The notes below the pieces were generated by a model, which saw only the letters and a list, made by a program, of their open reading frames with translations, did not search any database and was not told the DNA's origin. From positions 62,001 through 126,000 of the forward strand of contig CBDEFY010000005.1 of NCBI GenBank assembly GCA_965237595.1: a stretch of 64,000 nt of DNA. The letters run 5' to 3'. Source of the stretch: UBA9611 sp965237595 (GTDB lineage: Bacteria > Chloroflexota > Dehalococcoidia > Lucifugimonadales > UBA3495). Numbering within the stretch: position 1 is the stretch's first letter; each line of letters opens with the position of its first letter. The translations under genes and the position numbers were made by a program. This document shows, in pieces, positions 34,076-43,061 of this stretch.

Positions 34076-35014
34076 CTACAATTTCCGTACGTGCCAGACG
34101 ACGGTGCCAGCCAGTTGTTCCGGCCTTATTTCCACGTCCACGGTCGCACCCGTGGCCGTTCTCACACGGAGGTTCTCCCGGGTTATGTCGGTGACCACGC
34201 GTGAACTGCCATCCATGTCTATAACACAAAGGCTGCCGATGCTGGGCGTTTGGTCTGGGCACACCAAGAGCACATCACCATCGTGGATACCGTCCGGCGC
34301 CAGAGAATCGCCCCTGACCCGCAGACAATAGTCGTCGGGATGTCCCTGATCCATCTGCAAGGGCAGTGAGATAGTCCCCAAATCGCTAGTCCCAGATTCC
34401 GGAGTGGTTCCAGGTCCCACGTATCCTTTGATGGGCAGTACTGCCGTTGAATCGTCTCGTTCGGCAGCTTCTGCGGCCTCAAGCAGGGTGGAAATGGCCA
34501 CTCCGTAGGCCTCAGCCACCCGTCCTATCCGGCTGCTAGAAGGAGAAAACAGGCCCAGTTCCCATCTCCGGATGGTCACGGCGTCTACGCCTACCGCTTC
34601 TCCGGCGTGAGATTGGGTCCAGCCTCTTTGGTGCCTGAGGGAACGGAGATAGTCGCCGAGCCGCTTGCCGACCCGTCTTTTGGAGTTACGGCTCAATATT
34701 TGATGGCGTATCAGTCGTGGTCCCTCACCCATGGGTCGCGAGGCGGGAATTCTGAGGTATCCTGCGCGATGAGAGGCGTGAGTATTCCTTAACGATTCTG
34801 GTACGAGAATTTCTACAGAGTTCCCGACCAGTTCCTCCCGGTTGTAACCGAACAAGTTTTCTAGATGGCGATTGGTTTGGATAATGACGCCATCGTCGTC
34901 TACCACGATAATGCCCTGAGGCTCTTCTTCCAAAATAGCATTGCTTCCGCTGCTAGTTTCTTGGACTTTCACCTTTCCTATCATCATCCCGATAACTGCG
35001 CCAACGATGACCAA
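34076..35014 (-). CDS. PAS - HTH (XRE) - S24-like regulator, N-terminus cut by ISa copy C
   Basis: A protein of 312 residues or slightly more. A hydrophobic N-terminal stretch (VIVGAVIGMMIG) leads into a PAS domain (IIVVDDDGVIIQTNRHLENLFGYNREELVG in pieces) that seems cut short after RPMGEGP. An XRE-type HTH follows (LGDYLRSLRHQRGWTQSHAGEAVGVDAVTIRRWE in pieces), then a LexA/S24-like domain with the serine motif GDSLAPDGIHDGD. The usual catalytic Lys position reads VTDI, so self-cleavage is doubtful. The frame is open upstream to the IS border at 35038 with no good start, so the true N-terminus is probably lost. Confidence 0.75.
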   Translation of the reverse strand: MVIVGAVIGMMIGKVKVQETSSGSNAILEEEPQGIIVVDDDGVIIQTNRHLENLFGYNREELVGNSVEILVPESLRNTHASHRAGYLRIPASRPMGEGPRLIRHQILSRNSKRRVGKRLGDYLRSLRHQRGWTQSHAGEAVGVDAVTIRRWELGLFSPSSSRIGRVAEAYGVAISTLLEAAEAAERDDSTAVLPIKGYVGPGTTPESGTSDLGTISLPLQMDQGHPDDYCLRVRGDSLAPDGIHDGDVLLVCPDQTPSIGSLCVIDMDGSSRVVTDITRENLRVRTATGATVDVEIRPEQLAGTVVWHVRKL

Positions 35015-35128
35015 AACCCGGACGGTATCCTCTGGGTATGAGGTGGACCCGGAAATTCGGACAGGTGGTTAAGTGAGAGTTCTGCTCCTAAAATAGCCAC
35101 AGCTGTTGCTGTGAGGGAGGAGTGGGAC

Positions 35129-35413
35129 ATGTCAAAAGAGCGGAGGAAGCACAGCCCAACATTCAAGGCCAAGGTGGCCCTGGAAGCGGTGAAGGGTGAA
35201 GAGACGGTGGCCCAACTGGCCGCCCGCTACGAGGTCCATCCCGGGCAGATCCAGGCCTGGAAGAAGTCCTTGTTGGAAGGAGCGGTCGGCGTCTTTGGTG
35301 GGAACCAAGACAAACGCCAGAAGAGCGATGCGGTCCTTGTTGCCCGGCTCTATCAGCAGATCGGCCAACTGAAGGTTGAGCGGGATTTCTTGGCGGAGAG
35401 GCTCGGTCCATGA
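35129..35413 (+). CDS. ISa copy C OrfA
   Basis: Intact 94-residue OrfA identical in protein sequence to copy D (AVGV, SDAV). Confidence 0.95.
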   Translation: MSKERRKHSPTFKAKVALEAVKGEETVAQLAARYEVHPGQIQAWKKSLLEGAVGVFGGNQDKRQKSDAVLVARLYQQIGQLKVERDFLAERLGP

Positions 35414-36354
35414 GCCGGGAGCGGCGGCGGGAGATGGTGGACCGGCGGCACCCAGCCTTGTCCACAGTGAGACAGTGCGCCTTACTGAGCATCAGCAGGT
35501 CCAGCCTAAACTACCGGCGCAAGGGGACTTGCTTGGAGAACCTGACCGTGATGAAGGCGATGGACCACCAGTACCTAAGTACCCCCTTCTACGGGTCGCG
35601 GCGCATGAGGGTCTGGCTGGGCACTCAAGGTCACAGGGTGAACCGGAAGCGGGTCCAGCGTCTGATGCGGACCATGGGACTACGTGCCATCTACCGGTGG
35701 CCCCGGACCAGCAAGCCGGGGCCAGGGCACAAGGTGTATCCCTGCCTCCTGAGCGGCATGGAGATCACCAGACCAAATCAGGTGTGGGCCGCCGACATCA
35801 CCTACATCCCCATGGCCAAGGGTTTCTTATACCTGGTGGCCATCATGGATTGGTACACGCGGTACGTGGTGGCCTGGCGTCTTTCCAACACCTTGGATGC
35901 TGATTTCTGTGTCGAGACATTGGAGGAAGCGCTTGGCAAGGGGAAGCCAGAGGTCTTCAACACCGACCAGGGCAGCCAGTTCACCGGCGAAGCCTTCACC
36001 GGTCTCCTAGAGCAGCACGGAGTGAGAATCAGCATGGACGGGAAGGGACGCTACACCGACAACATCTTGTTGGAGCGGCTGTGGCGCACGGTTAAGTACG
36101 AGGAGGTCTACCTGAAGGCCTACTCCAACGGGCGAGAAGCCAAGGCCGGGCTTGACGCATACTTCAGCTTCTACAACAACCAAAGACCCCACCAGGCCTT
36201 GGGCTACCGGACACCGGCTGAGGTGTTCAAAGGAGACTTGGCGCCATCAGATGAACGGTCAATCAATGGGAAACGGACACCAAGCAGAGCATTCTCAGAC
36301 CTTGGAAAGACGGCGGAACTCTCACTTAGTTTTGCACCAAACCTGTCCAACTAA
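35410..36354 (+). CDS. ISa copy C OrfB (DDE transposase)
   Basis: Intact 314-residue transposase with the DDE residues as in copy A. It has VYPCLLS where the others have VYPYLLS, and the KRTPSRAFS end shared with copy A. The start overlaps the OrfA stop. Confidence 0.96.
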   Translation: MSRERRREMVDRRHPALSTVRQCALLSISRSSLNYRRKGTCLENLTVMKAMDHQYLSTPFYGSRRMRVWLGTQGHRVNRKRVQRLMRTMGLRAIYRWPRTSKPGPGHKVYPCLLSGMEITRPNQVWAADITYIPMAKGFLYLVAIMDWYTRYVVAWRLSNTLDADFCVETLEEALGKGKPEVFNTDQGSQFTGEAFTGLLEQHGVRISMDGKGRYTDNILLERLWRTVKYEEVYLKAYSNGREAKAGLDAYFSFYNNQRPHQALGYRTPAEVFKGDLAPSDERSINGKRTPSRAFSDLGKTAELSLSFAPNLSN

Positions 36355-36368
36355 TTGGGTCCACCTCA

Positions 36369-36942
36369 ATATAAGTTTTAGTTGACGTTAAAAACATCTA
36401 TCAAGATACATGGATCCCTGTCCATATTTGTTATTAAAGTCCGGAGCAGATGCGGGAAATCCGATCTATCCGGCTTTAGCAGGACAGCGGCAGTGTTGAT
36501 CCAACCTGAGAACTCGGACCAGCGACATCGTGCTGACCAAAATGATGTGCGTTTGACGGAAAGCGCTATCGCCAGCGCGACAGCCAAGTCCAGCAGGATC
36601 AGCCGGTTGTTTCATGGGAAGGCGATGCCTACGGGACACAAACATTCGACAGAGGTTGAATATCGGGCGAAGTCGACTAGGTGAATGGCACAGCCTCCGG
36701 AGACTCGCCAAAGTGTAAATCACAAACATTCCCAGAAGAAAGAGAAGCAACAGGGCCTTCTCGGACTTCCGGAAAAAGGAGACATTCACAGATGCAGCTA
36801 TAGCCCCTTCTCCCCTTTCAACAGGGGACATGCGACATCGGTATCAGTGGCACCAAACAATTGGCCCAGCGACGAGGAATCATCATTATTGGCAGTCTCG
36901 AACTGGACCGGGTAACCCCAAACACAAGAGGAGAACCCTACA
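36369..36942. other. 574-bp stretch with no supportable gene
   Basis: Between ISa copy C and the globin-sensor gene. Short open frames exist on both strands but show no family resemblance, no ribosome sites and mixed codon use. It probably holds degraded sequence plus the leader of the globin-sensor gene; AGAGGAG lies directly before ATG 36943. Confidence 0.5.
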
Positions 36943-38930
36943 ATGGCAAACGAAATTACAATGGACGATCGCGAGATCCGGAATCGGCTCGAATTCCTAG
37001 GATTTACTCAATCTGATGCTGAATTGCTCCGGTCAATGAAACCGTGGGCGGAAAAGCCATCCCCGAATTCGTTAAAGAGTTTTACGACTACCAATTCCGG
37101 AACTCGGAATTTGCCGGTATCATCCGCGCTAACGGCGCCACCCAGGACGGTCTGGAGAACGCCCAGGCCGGTTACGCCCGGATGCTTTTCGACGGTTACC
37201 CCGACATGAGCTACGTTAACCGCCGGACAGCCATCGGCCAGCTCCACGCCCGGATCAACATCACTCCCCAGTGGTACATCACTTCCCACCATTTCTACTA
37301 CGAGATGTTCTACCCGCGGGTCCTTACAGAAGCCGGCGAGGACGCCGAGCAAGCAGTTAGCGCGCTGAACAAGCTGCTCAACTTTGACCAGGCCCTGATC
37401 ATGGACACCTACATAAACGGCCTGATTGACCAGATGCGCGGCTTGGTGACCCAGGTAGCCAGCACCGCCATTAACCTCGCCGAGGCCAGCGGTCAGCTGT
37501 CCACCACGGCGGAGCAGGCGGGCCAGGCAGTTCAGGGCATCGCTGCCACCAGCCAGGAAGTCGCCCGCGCCGCCGAGGACCAGACGAACAAGTCCACCGA
37601 GGTCACCAACGGCATGGGCCAACTGTCCCGGGCCATCGAGCAGGTTGCCCAGGGCAGCCAGCAACAGGCCAGCGCCGTCGAGCAGGCCACTACCGTCATT
37701 GGCCAGGTTTCCAACGCCACCCAGGATGTTGCCCGCAACGCCCAGTCCGCAGCCGAAGGCTCCAGGCAGGCCAGCGAGGCAGCCACCGCCGGCAATGACA
37801 TGGTTATCAAGACCCTCTCGGGAATGGAGAAGATCAAAGGTGCTGTGGACACCGCCTCAGAACGCATCGCCGGCCTGGGCGAACAGTCCGCGGAGATTGG
37901 CAAGATTGTTACGGTGATTGACGACATCGCCGCCCAGACCAACCTACTGGCGCTGAACGCCGCCATTGAGGGTGCCAGGGCCGGGGAGCAAGGCCGCGGG
38001 TTCGCGGTTGTGGCCGACGAGGTCAGAAAACTGGCCGAGCGGGTCACCGACAGCGTCAGCGACGTGGACGAGCCGCCGTCGGCGCCGGGAGCGCCGGACG
38101 TTACGGCGGCCTCGGGGACGACGGACAGCCTGGTCGTGGACTGGAAGGAGCCGGCCAACACCGGACCGGCGATCAACGACTACGACGTGCAGTACCGCAA
38201 GTCGAGTGATACGGCGTGGACGGCGCACGCCCACGCCGGCACGGCCACCACCACGACGATCACTGGCTTGGAGGCGAGCACGTCCTACCAGGTGCACGTG
38301 CTGGCGAAGAACGCGGAGGGCACAAGCGACTGGTCGGCCAGCGGCACGGGGAGCACCGGGCCGCCGGCGAACAACCCGGCCACCGGCGAGCCCACCATCA
38401 CCGGCACGGCCCAGGTGGGGGAGTTGCTGACGGCGGACACATCCAACATCGGCGACCCCGACGGCATCGACAACGCCGACTTCGAATACCAGTGGATCGC
38501 CAACGACGGGACCACCGACAGCGACATCTCCGGCGCCAGGATGTCCAGATTCTGGCCGCAGGCGAAGCACCTGGGCCAGACCATCAAGGTTCGGGTGACC
38601 TTCGACGACGACCTCAATAACGAGGAGTCCCTGACCAGCGCCGCCACCGGAGCCGTGGCCGGGTCGGCGGTGACCGTCGTCCCCGCCGACTGGAGCCTGA
38701 TACCCAGCGGCCTCAGCGAGGGCGACTCATTCCGATTGCTGTTCGTCAGCTCGACGACTCGCGACGCGAGGTCTAGCAGCATCGAGGACTATGACACCCA
38801 CGTCCAGAACGCCGCCGCCAACGGACATGCGGATATTCAAGCCTACAGCGCACAGTTCAAGGCGCTAGGCAGCACCGAGGCGGTTGATGCCCGCGACTGT
38901 AGACCGTCAGCGATAATGGGACACATATAA
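36943..38930 (+). pseudogene. Chimeric globin-coupled chemoreceptor fused to an FN3 protein, frameshifted and IS-truncated
   Basis: ATG 36943 (AGAGGAG upstream) starts the protoglobin domain; near 37035 one base is lost and the globin continues in another frame (GGKAIPEFVKEFYDYQF to HHFYYEMFYPRV). An MCP signalling domain follows, with the conserved hairpin tip DDIAAQTNLLALNAAIEGAR and EVRKLAERVT. There the MCP breaks off at about 38050 and, in the same frame, becomes DVDEPPSAPGAPDV, a fibronectin type III repeat and two further beta-rich modules typical of secreted adhesin-like proteins. ISb copy 1 cuts the 3' end at 38897; the stop at 38930 lies in the IS. A cytoplasmic sensor joined to extracellular modules is not a plausible working protein. 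Confidence 0.85.
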
Positions 38931-39008
38931 GGGTAGGAAAACCCGAGAGTCGGAGGGTGGTGTGAGCTCCTGAAATGAGGGTAGAGTTACCCACAGAAAG
39001 GAGCAGAT

Positions 39009-39416
39009 GTGTCCCAATTAGAAGTAAGCAAAGCAGAGGCCGCCGAGGAACGAAGCGAGCAGACCAGGTCTTTCGTCCGTACAGTGAAGGCGGCTGCCCG
39101 ACGTAAGTACACCTCCGAAGACAAGATCCGAATTGTTCTGGAGGGCTTCCGCCGCGAGGTCACAGTCAACGACCTGTGCCGGCGGGAGGGGATCAAGCCC
39201 CACTCCTACTACTCGTGGACCAAAGAGTTCATGGAGGCGGGCAAGGAGAGGTTGACCCGTGACTCGGTTCGGGACGCCACTCAGCATGAGGTAGGGCAGC
39301 TCAAGCGAGAGAACGGGGAACTCAAGGAGCTAGTGGCCGATCTGTCGCTGGAGGCGTACCGTCTCAAAAAAACGGCCATCCCCGTGCCCCAGGACGCCAC
39401 CGGTACCAGCGGATGA
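39009..39416 (+). CDS. ISb copy 1 OrfA
   Basis: A 135-residue IS3-type OrfA from GTG 39009 (AAAGGAG upstream). It has the HTH segment YTSEDKIRIVLEGFRREVTVNDLCRREGI (in pieces), SYYSWTKEFMEAGKERL and a C-terminal leucine-rich coiled coil (VGQLKRENGELKELVADLSL). It overlaps orfB by four bases. Confidence 0.92.
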   Translation: MSQLEVSKAEAAEERSEQTRSFVRTVKAAARRKYTSEDKIRIVLEGFRREVTVNDLCRREGIKPHSYYSWTKEFMEAGKERLTRDSVRDATQHEVGQLKRENGELKELVADLSLEAYRLKKTAIPVPQDATGTSG

Positions 39417-40399
39417 GCGCCCCGGAGAAGGCAGAGGTAGTTACCAAAGTATCCTCGTCTCCCCTCCCCAAGCGAAAGGTCCTCAGAGAGCTGGGCATCC
39501 CTAAGAGCACCTACTACCGGTGGCTCAGACGCCAAGACCAACAAGGACTTGAGGACCGACCAGGAGGCGATCAGCCACCATGGAACCGTCTTACTATTCA
39601 GGAAGAACGCTCAGTCCTGTTATCAGCCAGAGAGATGCCAGAGCTGAGCTGCCGTCAGCTGGCCGCGTGGATCACCGACAACCAGGGCTTCTCAGTCTCA
39701 GAGTCCAGCGTCTACCGTATCCTGGGCAGGGAGGGCCTAGTGAAGCGGCCTGAGATGCGGTTGGCCGCGGGGAAGGAGTACCACCGCAAGACCACAGGAC
39801 CTCACCAGATGTGGGCCACCGATGCCTCATACTTCAGGGTGGTTGGTTGGGGCTACTACTACCTGGTCACCGTTATGGACGACTACTCCCGCTTCATCCT
39901 GGCTCACAGGCTTCAGCAAGATATGACGGCCGACTCCTTCATCGAGGTGGTCCAGGATGCTGTGGACACGACCAGCATGGACCAAGTTCCAGTCACAGAC
40001 CGCACCAGGCTGCTGAGTGACAACGGTCCAGGCTATGTCTAAAGAGCATTCAGGGACTACCTGGGGATGGTTGGCATCAAGCACATCCTAGCAACTCCTT
40101 TCCACCCTCAGACCAACGGGAAGCTGGAGCGCTACCACCAGACCATCAAACGGGACGTCAACCAGGTGCCTTATGAGTTGCCCGCCGACCTTGAGGCTGC
40201 TATCGCGGCCTTCGTCAGCTACTACAACTACCGGCGCTATCACAAGGCTCTGGGCAACGTGACACCATCAGACGTGCTCAAGGGAAGACGGCAAGAGATC
40301 CTACAACGCAGGAAGGAGGTGAAGGCTCAAACCACCGAACGGCGACGACGCTACAACAGGGCCCTCAGGGAGCTCACCAGACCTCCATCCAGCCCCTGA
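39413..40399 (+). pseudogene. ISb copy 1 OrfB, DDE transposase with an internal TAA
   Basis: The frame reads from MSAPEKAEVVTKV through an HTH and the rve domain. The first Asp is in MWATDASYF and the second in LLSDNGPGYV; directly after this comes TAA (40040-40042), and the same frame continues RAFRDYLGMVGIKHILATPFHPQTNGKLERYHQTIK (in pieces), which contains the third catalytic residue (Glu in GKLERYHQ). A Ser codon TCA changed to TAA would explain it. Both other copies in the window share this stop. Confidence 0.9.
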
Positions 40400-40442
40400 T
40401 CTCTCGGCTCCCAATGTGTCCCACTTTTGCTGGTTGCTAACA

Positions 40443-40693
40443 GAGACAATTGGCAACTCCGGTACGGACCGCAACCCCGCCTTAGCCCGAACTCACTTCA
40501 AACCTCCACCGCATGTTCCAAATGGTTAACTTCAACCCATATTTCCCAGTTAGGATAACAGTGTGATGCGGTATATAGGCAACGTTCTTGCTTTTGTAGT
40601 CGTCTCATGAACTTTTCACCAACATCTCGGCTATAATACATTCATTAGAATAGTAAGATTCTTCAGATAGCGTAACAACCCCGGAGGCACCTG
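40443..40693. other. 251-bp leader of the IS1380-type transposase
   Basis: No gene is seen. It holds an AT-rich segment with TATAAT at about 40632-40637 that could serve the transposase, and the undetermined left end of that element. Confidence 0.4.
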
Positions 40694-42025
40694 ATGGGTG
40701 ACGGCGACAAAACCCCTCTCCGGCTCCAGTTCAACCCCAAAGTCCGTCTGGAGTTTCACGGTGCCACCATCACTTCCGATGCCGGACTCTTGCCCATTCG
40801 AGAGCTGGATGATGCCCTGGGCCTTACCCATATTGCTGCCGACTATCTCCAGGAAAGCCGCTCCGGTCGCAACATCCGACACCACCTCGTCCCGCTGCTC
40901 AGACAGTCCATCTACAGCCGCTTGGCCGGCTACGATGACACCAATGATGCCGAACGCCTTTCCCAAGACCCAGCCATGAGAGTCGTCGTGGGCTGGCAAG
41001 GATCAGACCGGAACGCCGCCAGCACCAACACCGTGAGCCGCTTTGAAACTGAAACTCTGACCCAACAGGACAACCTGCAGGGGCTGGCACGAATGAATCC
41101 CCAATGGGTGGAAGATGCTATGGCCCATACTCCACACCAGCGAGTGATTCTGGACATGGACAGCTCGGAGAGTCCAGTGCATGGCCATCAGGAGGGTGCC
41201 GCCTACAATGGGCACTTCGAGTGTGTCTGCTATCATCCCCTCTTTCTATTCAACCAGTTCGGCGATTGTGAAGGAGCGACGCTACGCCCCGGCAACGTCC
41301 ATAGCGCCGAGGGCTGGCAGGAACTCCTTGAGCCGGTGGTGAAAAGATACCAGAGGAAGGGACGGCGGCTGTTGTTCCGGGGTGATGCCGCCTTTGGCAA
41401 GCCAGAGGTGTACGAGTACTTGGAACAAGAGATGATTGGGTACGCCATCCGGCTTTCAGCTAACGCGGTACTTCAGAGAGAAATCGCGCACCTGCTGGTA
41501 CGACCTGCCGACTGGTCTTCCAGGAGGCCGATCGTCTCCTACTACGACTTCACTTACCAGGCCCAGAGCTGGAGTATTTCCCGGCGAGTAGTAGCCAAGG
41601 TGGAGTGGCATCAGGGGGAGTTATTTCCCAGGGTAGGCTTCATCGTGACCAACCTGAGCTATCCACCCAAAGGCATAGTCCGCTTTTACAATGGCCGTGG
41701 CACAGCGGAGCAGTGGATCAAGGAGGGCAAGTACGCCCTGAACTGGACCAGACTGTCCTGTCACAAGTTCGTGGCCAACCAGGCGAGGCTATGGCTGTTC
41801 GTTCTGGCGTACAATCTGGGAAACTTCATGAGAAGGTTGGCTTTGCCGGAGGATATGAAGCATTGGACTCTGACCAGTCTTCAGACTAGGCTGATCAAGA
41901 CGGGTGGGCGACTGGTACGCCATGCCAGGAGGATGGTGTTTCAGCTTGCCGAGGTGCTGGTGACCAGGGAAATGCTCACCGGGATACTAGAACGGATCAG
42001 CCGGCTTCGGCTGGCACCTGGCTAG
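40694..42025 (+). CDS. IS1380-family-type transposase
   Basis: A 443-residue DDE transposase of the IS1380/DUF1380 type, full length. Blocks seen are ITSDAGLLPIRELDDALGL at the N-terminus, VILDMDSSESPVHGHQEGAAYNGHF (in pieces; first Asp), LFRGDAAFGKPEVYEYLE (second Asp) and YNGRGTAEQWIKEGKYALNW (Glu region), followed by a helical C-terminus. CCCGGAGGCACCTG lies before the ATG. I could not identify convincing terminal repeats or a target duplication, so the element borders are open. It is only distantly similar to the element at 61450-63137. Confidence 0.88.
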   Translation: MGDGDKTPLRLQFNPKVRLEFHGATITSDAGLLPIRELDDALGLTHIAADYLQESRSGRNIRHHLVPLLRQSIYSRLAGYDDTNDAERLSQDPAMRVVVGWQGSDRNAASTNTVSRFETETLTQQDNLQGLARMNPQWVEDAMAHTPHQRVILDMDSSESPVHGHQEGAAYNGHFECVCYHPLFLFNQFGDCEGATLRPGNVHSAEGWQELLEPVVKRYQRKGRRLLFRGDAAFGKPEVYEYLEQEMIGYAIRLSANAVLQREIAHLLVRPADWSSRRPIVSYYDFTYQAQSWSISRRVVAKVEWHQGELFPRVGFIVTNLSYPPKGIVRFYNGRGTAEQWIKEGKYALNWTRLSCHKFVANQARLWLFVLAYNLGNFMRRLALPEDMKHWTLTSLQTRLIKTGGRLVRHARRMVFQLAEVLVTREMLTGILERISRLRLAPG

Positions 42026-42154
42026 CTTGCTTTGAGAGCACCGGTATTTAGGACAGTTATGGGGTCGTCAAGAGTAAATGGGCCGCCACGAGGGAGACGC
42101 TTGGGCAAGGGCAGAGGATTTGGAATTTCTACGCTCGTTAGGACGATGGATATC

Positions 42155-42460
42155 CTATGAGAGTGGAGCAATTGAGTGAATCGGAGCGCAGTTGACGCGC
42201 TCAGGATACCGTACTATAGTTCCCGCCGCACAGGATGACACCGGTTCAGGGAAATCAGGTTGATCTGGGAAATTCAGGATGAGTAGCGGCGCTATCCACT
42301 GCCGCAGCCGTGCCATGAATGTGTTGACCACGCGTCTGCGGCCCGTCGCTGGAAGCACGTTGAGAACCGCCGGGAAAACTGCCGGCGCGACAGGAGGGCC
42401 GGCTTCCCCCGGCGGCACGAGAACCCCAGGTTGGGAAGAGTCGTCATTCACTGGCGCCAC
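42155..42460 (-). pseudogene. Remnant of an ABC transporter permease, N-terminal part
   Basis: The frame begins 13 bases inside the end of the upstream ATPase fragment, as in SsuB-SsuC type operons. It has a proline-rich cytoplasmic N-terminus and the first part of a membrane helix (MARLRQWIAPLLIL), after which the sequence turns non-hydrophobic. The permease body is missing. Low complexity and position make this a deletion remnant. Confidence 0.5.
42192..42220 (+). promoter_or_regulatory. Orphan promoter-like sequence
   Basis: TTGACG (42192-42197) and TATAGT (42215-42220) with a 17-bp spacer point rightward but no plus-strand gene follows. It lies in degraded DNA. Confidence 0.3.
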
Positions 42461-42706
42461 ACCTCAGGCTGTACATTGGACTGGCTAGCCGGAGACCGGC
42501 TGGACACATCTCCGCGCAACGGGGCCAGCAAGCCAGCCTTCAGCTCGCCGAAGGCTGGCTGGGTAACCTGTTCGTAGCTCCGGGGACGGGGCAGATCGAC
42601 GTCCAGGACCATGGTTACTCGTCCGGGCCTAGCAGTAAGCACGTAGACCCGGTCAGAAACCAGCAACGCCTCCTCCACGTCGTGGGTTATCAGGATTCAA
42701 GCAGCT
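42448..42706 (-). pseudogene. Remnant of an ABC transporter ATPase, C-terminal part
   Basis: The fragment starts abruptly with ILITHDVEEALLVSDRVYVLTARPGRV (in pieces), the H-loop (switch His) and following region of nitrate/sulfonate/taurine-type ATPases (SsuB/TauB family), and runs to the normal stop. Walker A, the Q-loop, signature and Walker B are missing. It is joined directly to the end of yraN, and the two frames overlap across the join at about 42695-42706. Confidence 0.8.
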
Positions 42707-43061
42707 TGCCGGCAACATCAAGGCGGATGCCAACCAAGTCGATCCTCCATTGGGACTGTTCAAGACCGTTGCGCTCCAAGTAGTCCTGTGCCGTGGCAAT
42801 CAAGCGCTGGGATTTGGCGGCGGTGACAGATTCTTCCGGAGTTCCAAATGCAGCGCCCCGCCGGGTACGGACTTCGACAAAGACCAACTCCTCGCCGTGG
42901 CGGGCCACGATATCAACCTCGTCCCACCGGCAACGGTAGTTGGTGGCCGACACCGTGTAGCCTTTTCCCTCCAAGTACCGCCGGGCATGCCCTTCTCCCC
43001 ATTGGCCGAGACGGCCCTGCGGCGTGGTCAATTTCAGGGACCGGCGGAGAACTGCAGGCAC
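42690..43061 (-). CDS. YraN/UPF0102-family nuclease-like protein, C-terminus cut
   Basis: A 123-residue protein with the family core: LGQWGEGHARRYLEGKGY, RCRWDEVDIVARHGEELVFVEVRTRR (in pieces; D/E and E-V-K/R restriction-nuclease-like motif). The last conserved strand breaks at GIRLDVAGKLLES; relatives continue about 10 residues to a conserved I-x-N-A end. The stop TGA is created at the junction with ABC transporter DNA. Most of the domain is kept so function may survive. Its start overlaps the end of rnhB by 28 bases, the common rnhB-yraN pairing. Confidence 0.82.
   Translation of the reverse strand: MPAVLRRSLKLTTPQGRLGQWGEGHARRYLEGKGYTVSATNYRCRWDEVDIVARHGEELVFVEVRTRRGAAFGTPEESVTAAKSQRLIATAQDYLERNGLEQSQWRIDLVGIRLDVAGKLLES

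Larger units (their letters stand above)
35039..36368 (+). mobile_element. ISa copy C
   Basis: 1,330 bp with the standard ends. Unlike the other three copies the flanking trinucleotides differ (GTA at left, ATA at right), so its flanks may come from two different insertion sites joined by recombination, or one base has mutated. Confidence 0.95.
38898..40442 (+). mobile_element. ISb copy 1, IS3-family, 1,545 bp
   Basis: Left end TGTAGACCGTCAGCGATAAT followed by GGGACACAT; right end, read inward, TGTTAGCAACCAGC then AAAAGTGGGACACAT: imperfect inverted ends with TG...CA tips. Flanking triplets GAC and GAG do not match exactly. orfA and orfB overlap by ATGA. Copies 1 and 2 have exactly the same length. 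Confidence 0.92.

Noticed and set aside
36466..36831. Minus-strand open frame with a hydrophobic stretch
   Set aside because: No ribosome site, no family resemblance, and codon use unlike neighbours; left as unassigned spacer.
40443..42160. Terminal repeats of the IS1380-type element at 40694
   Set aside because: CCCATATTTCCC on the left and CCCCATAACTG inward from the right are the best pair found, but they diverge after a few bases and no target duplication fits, so no element borders are given.
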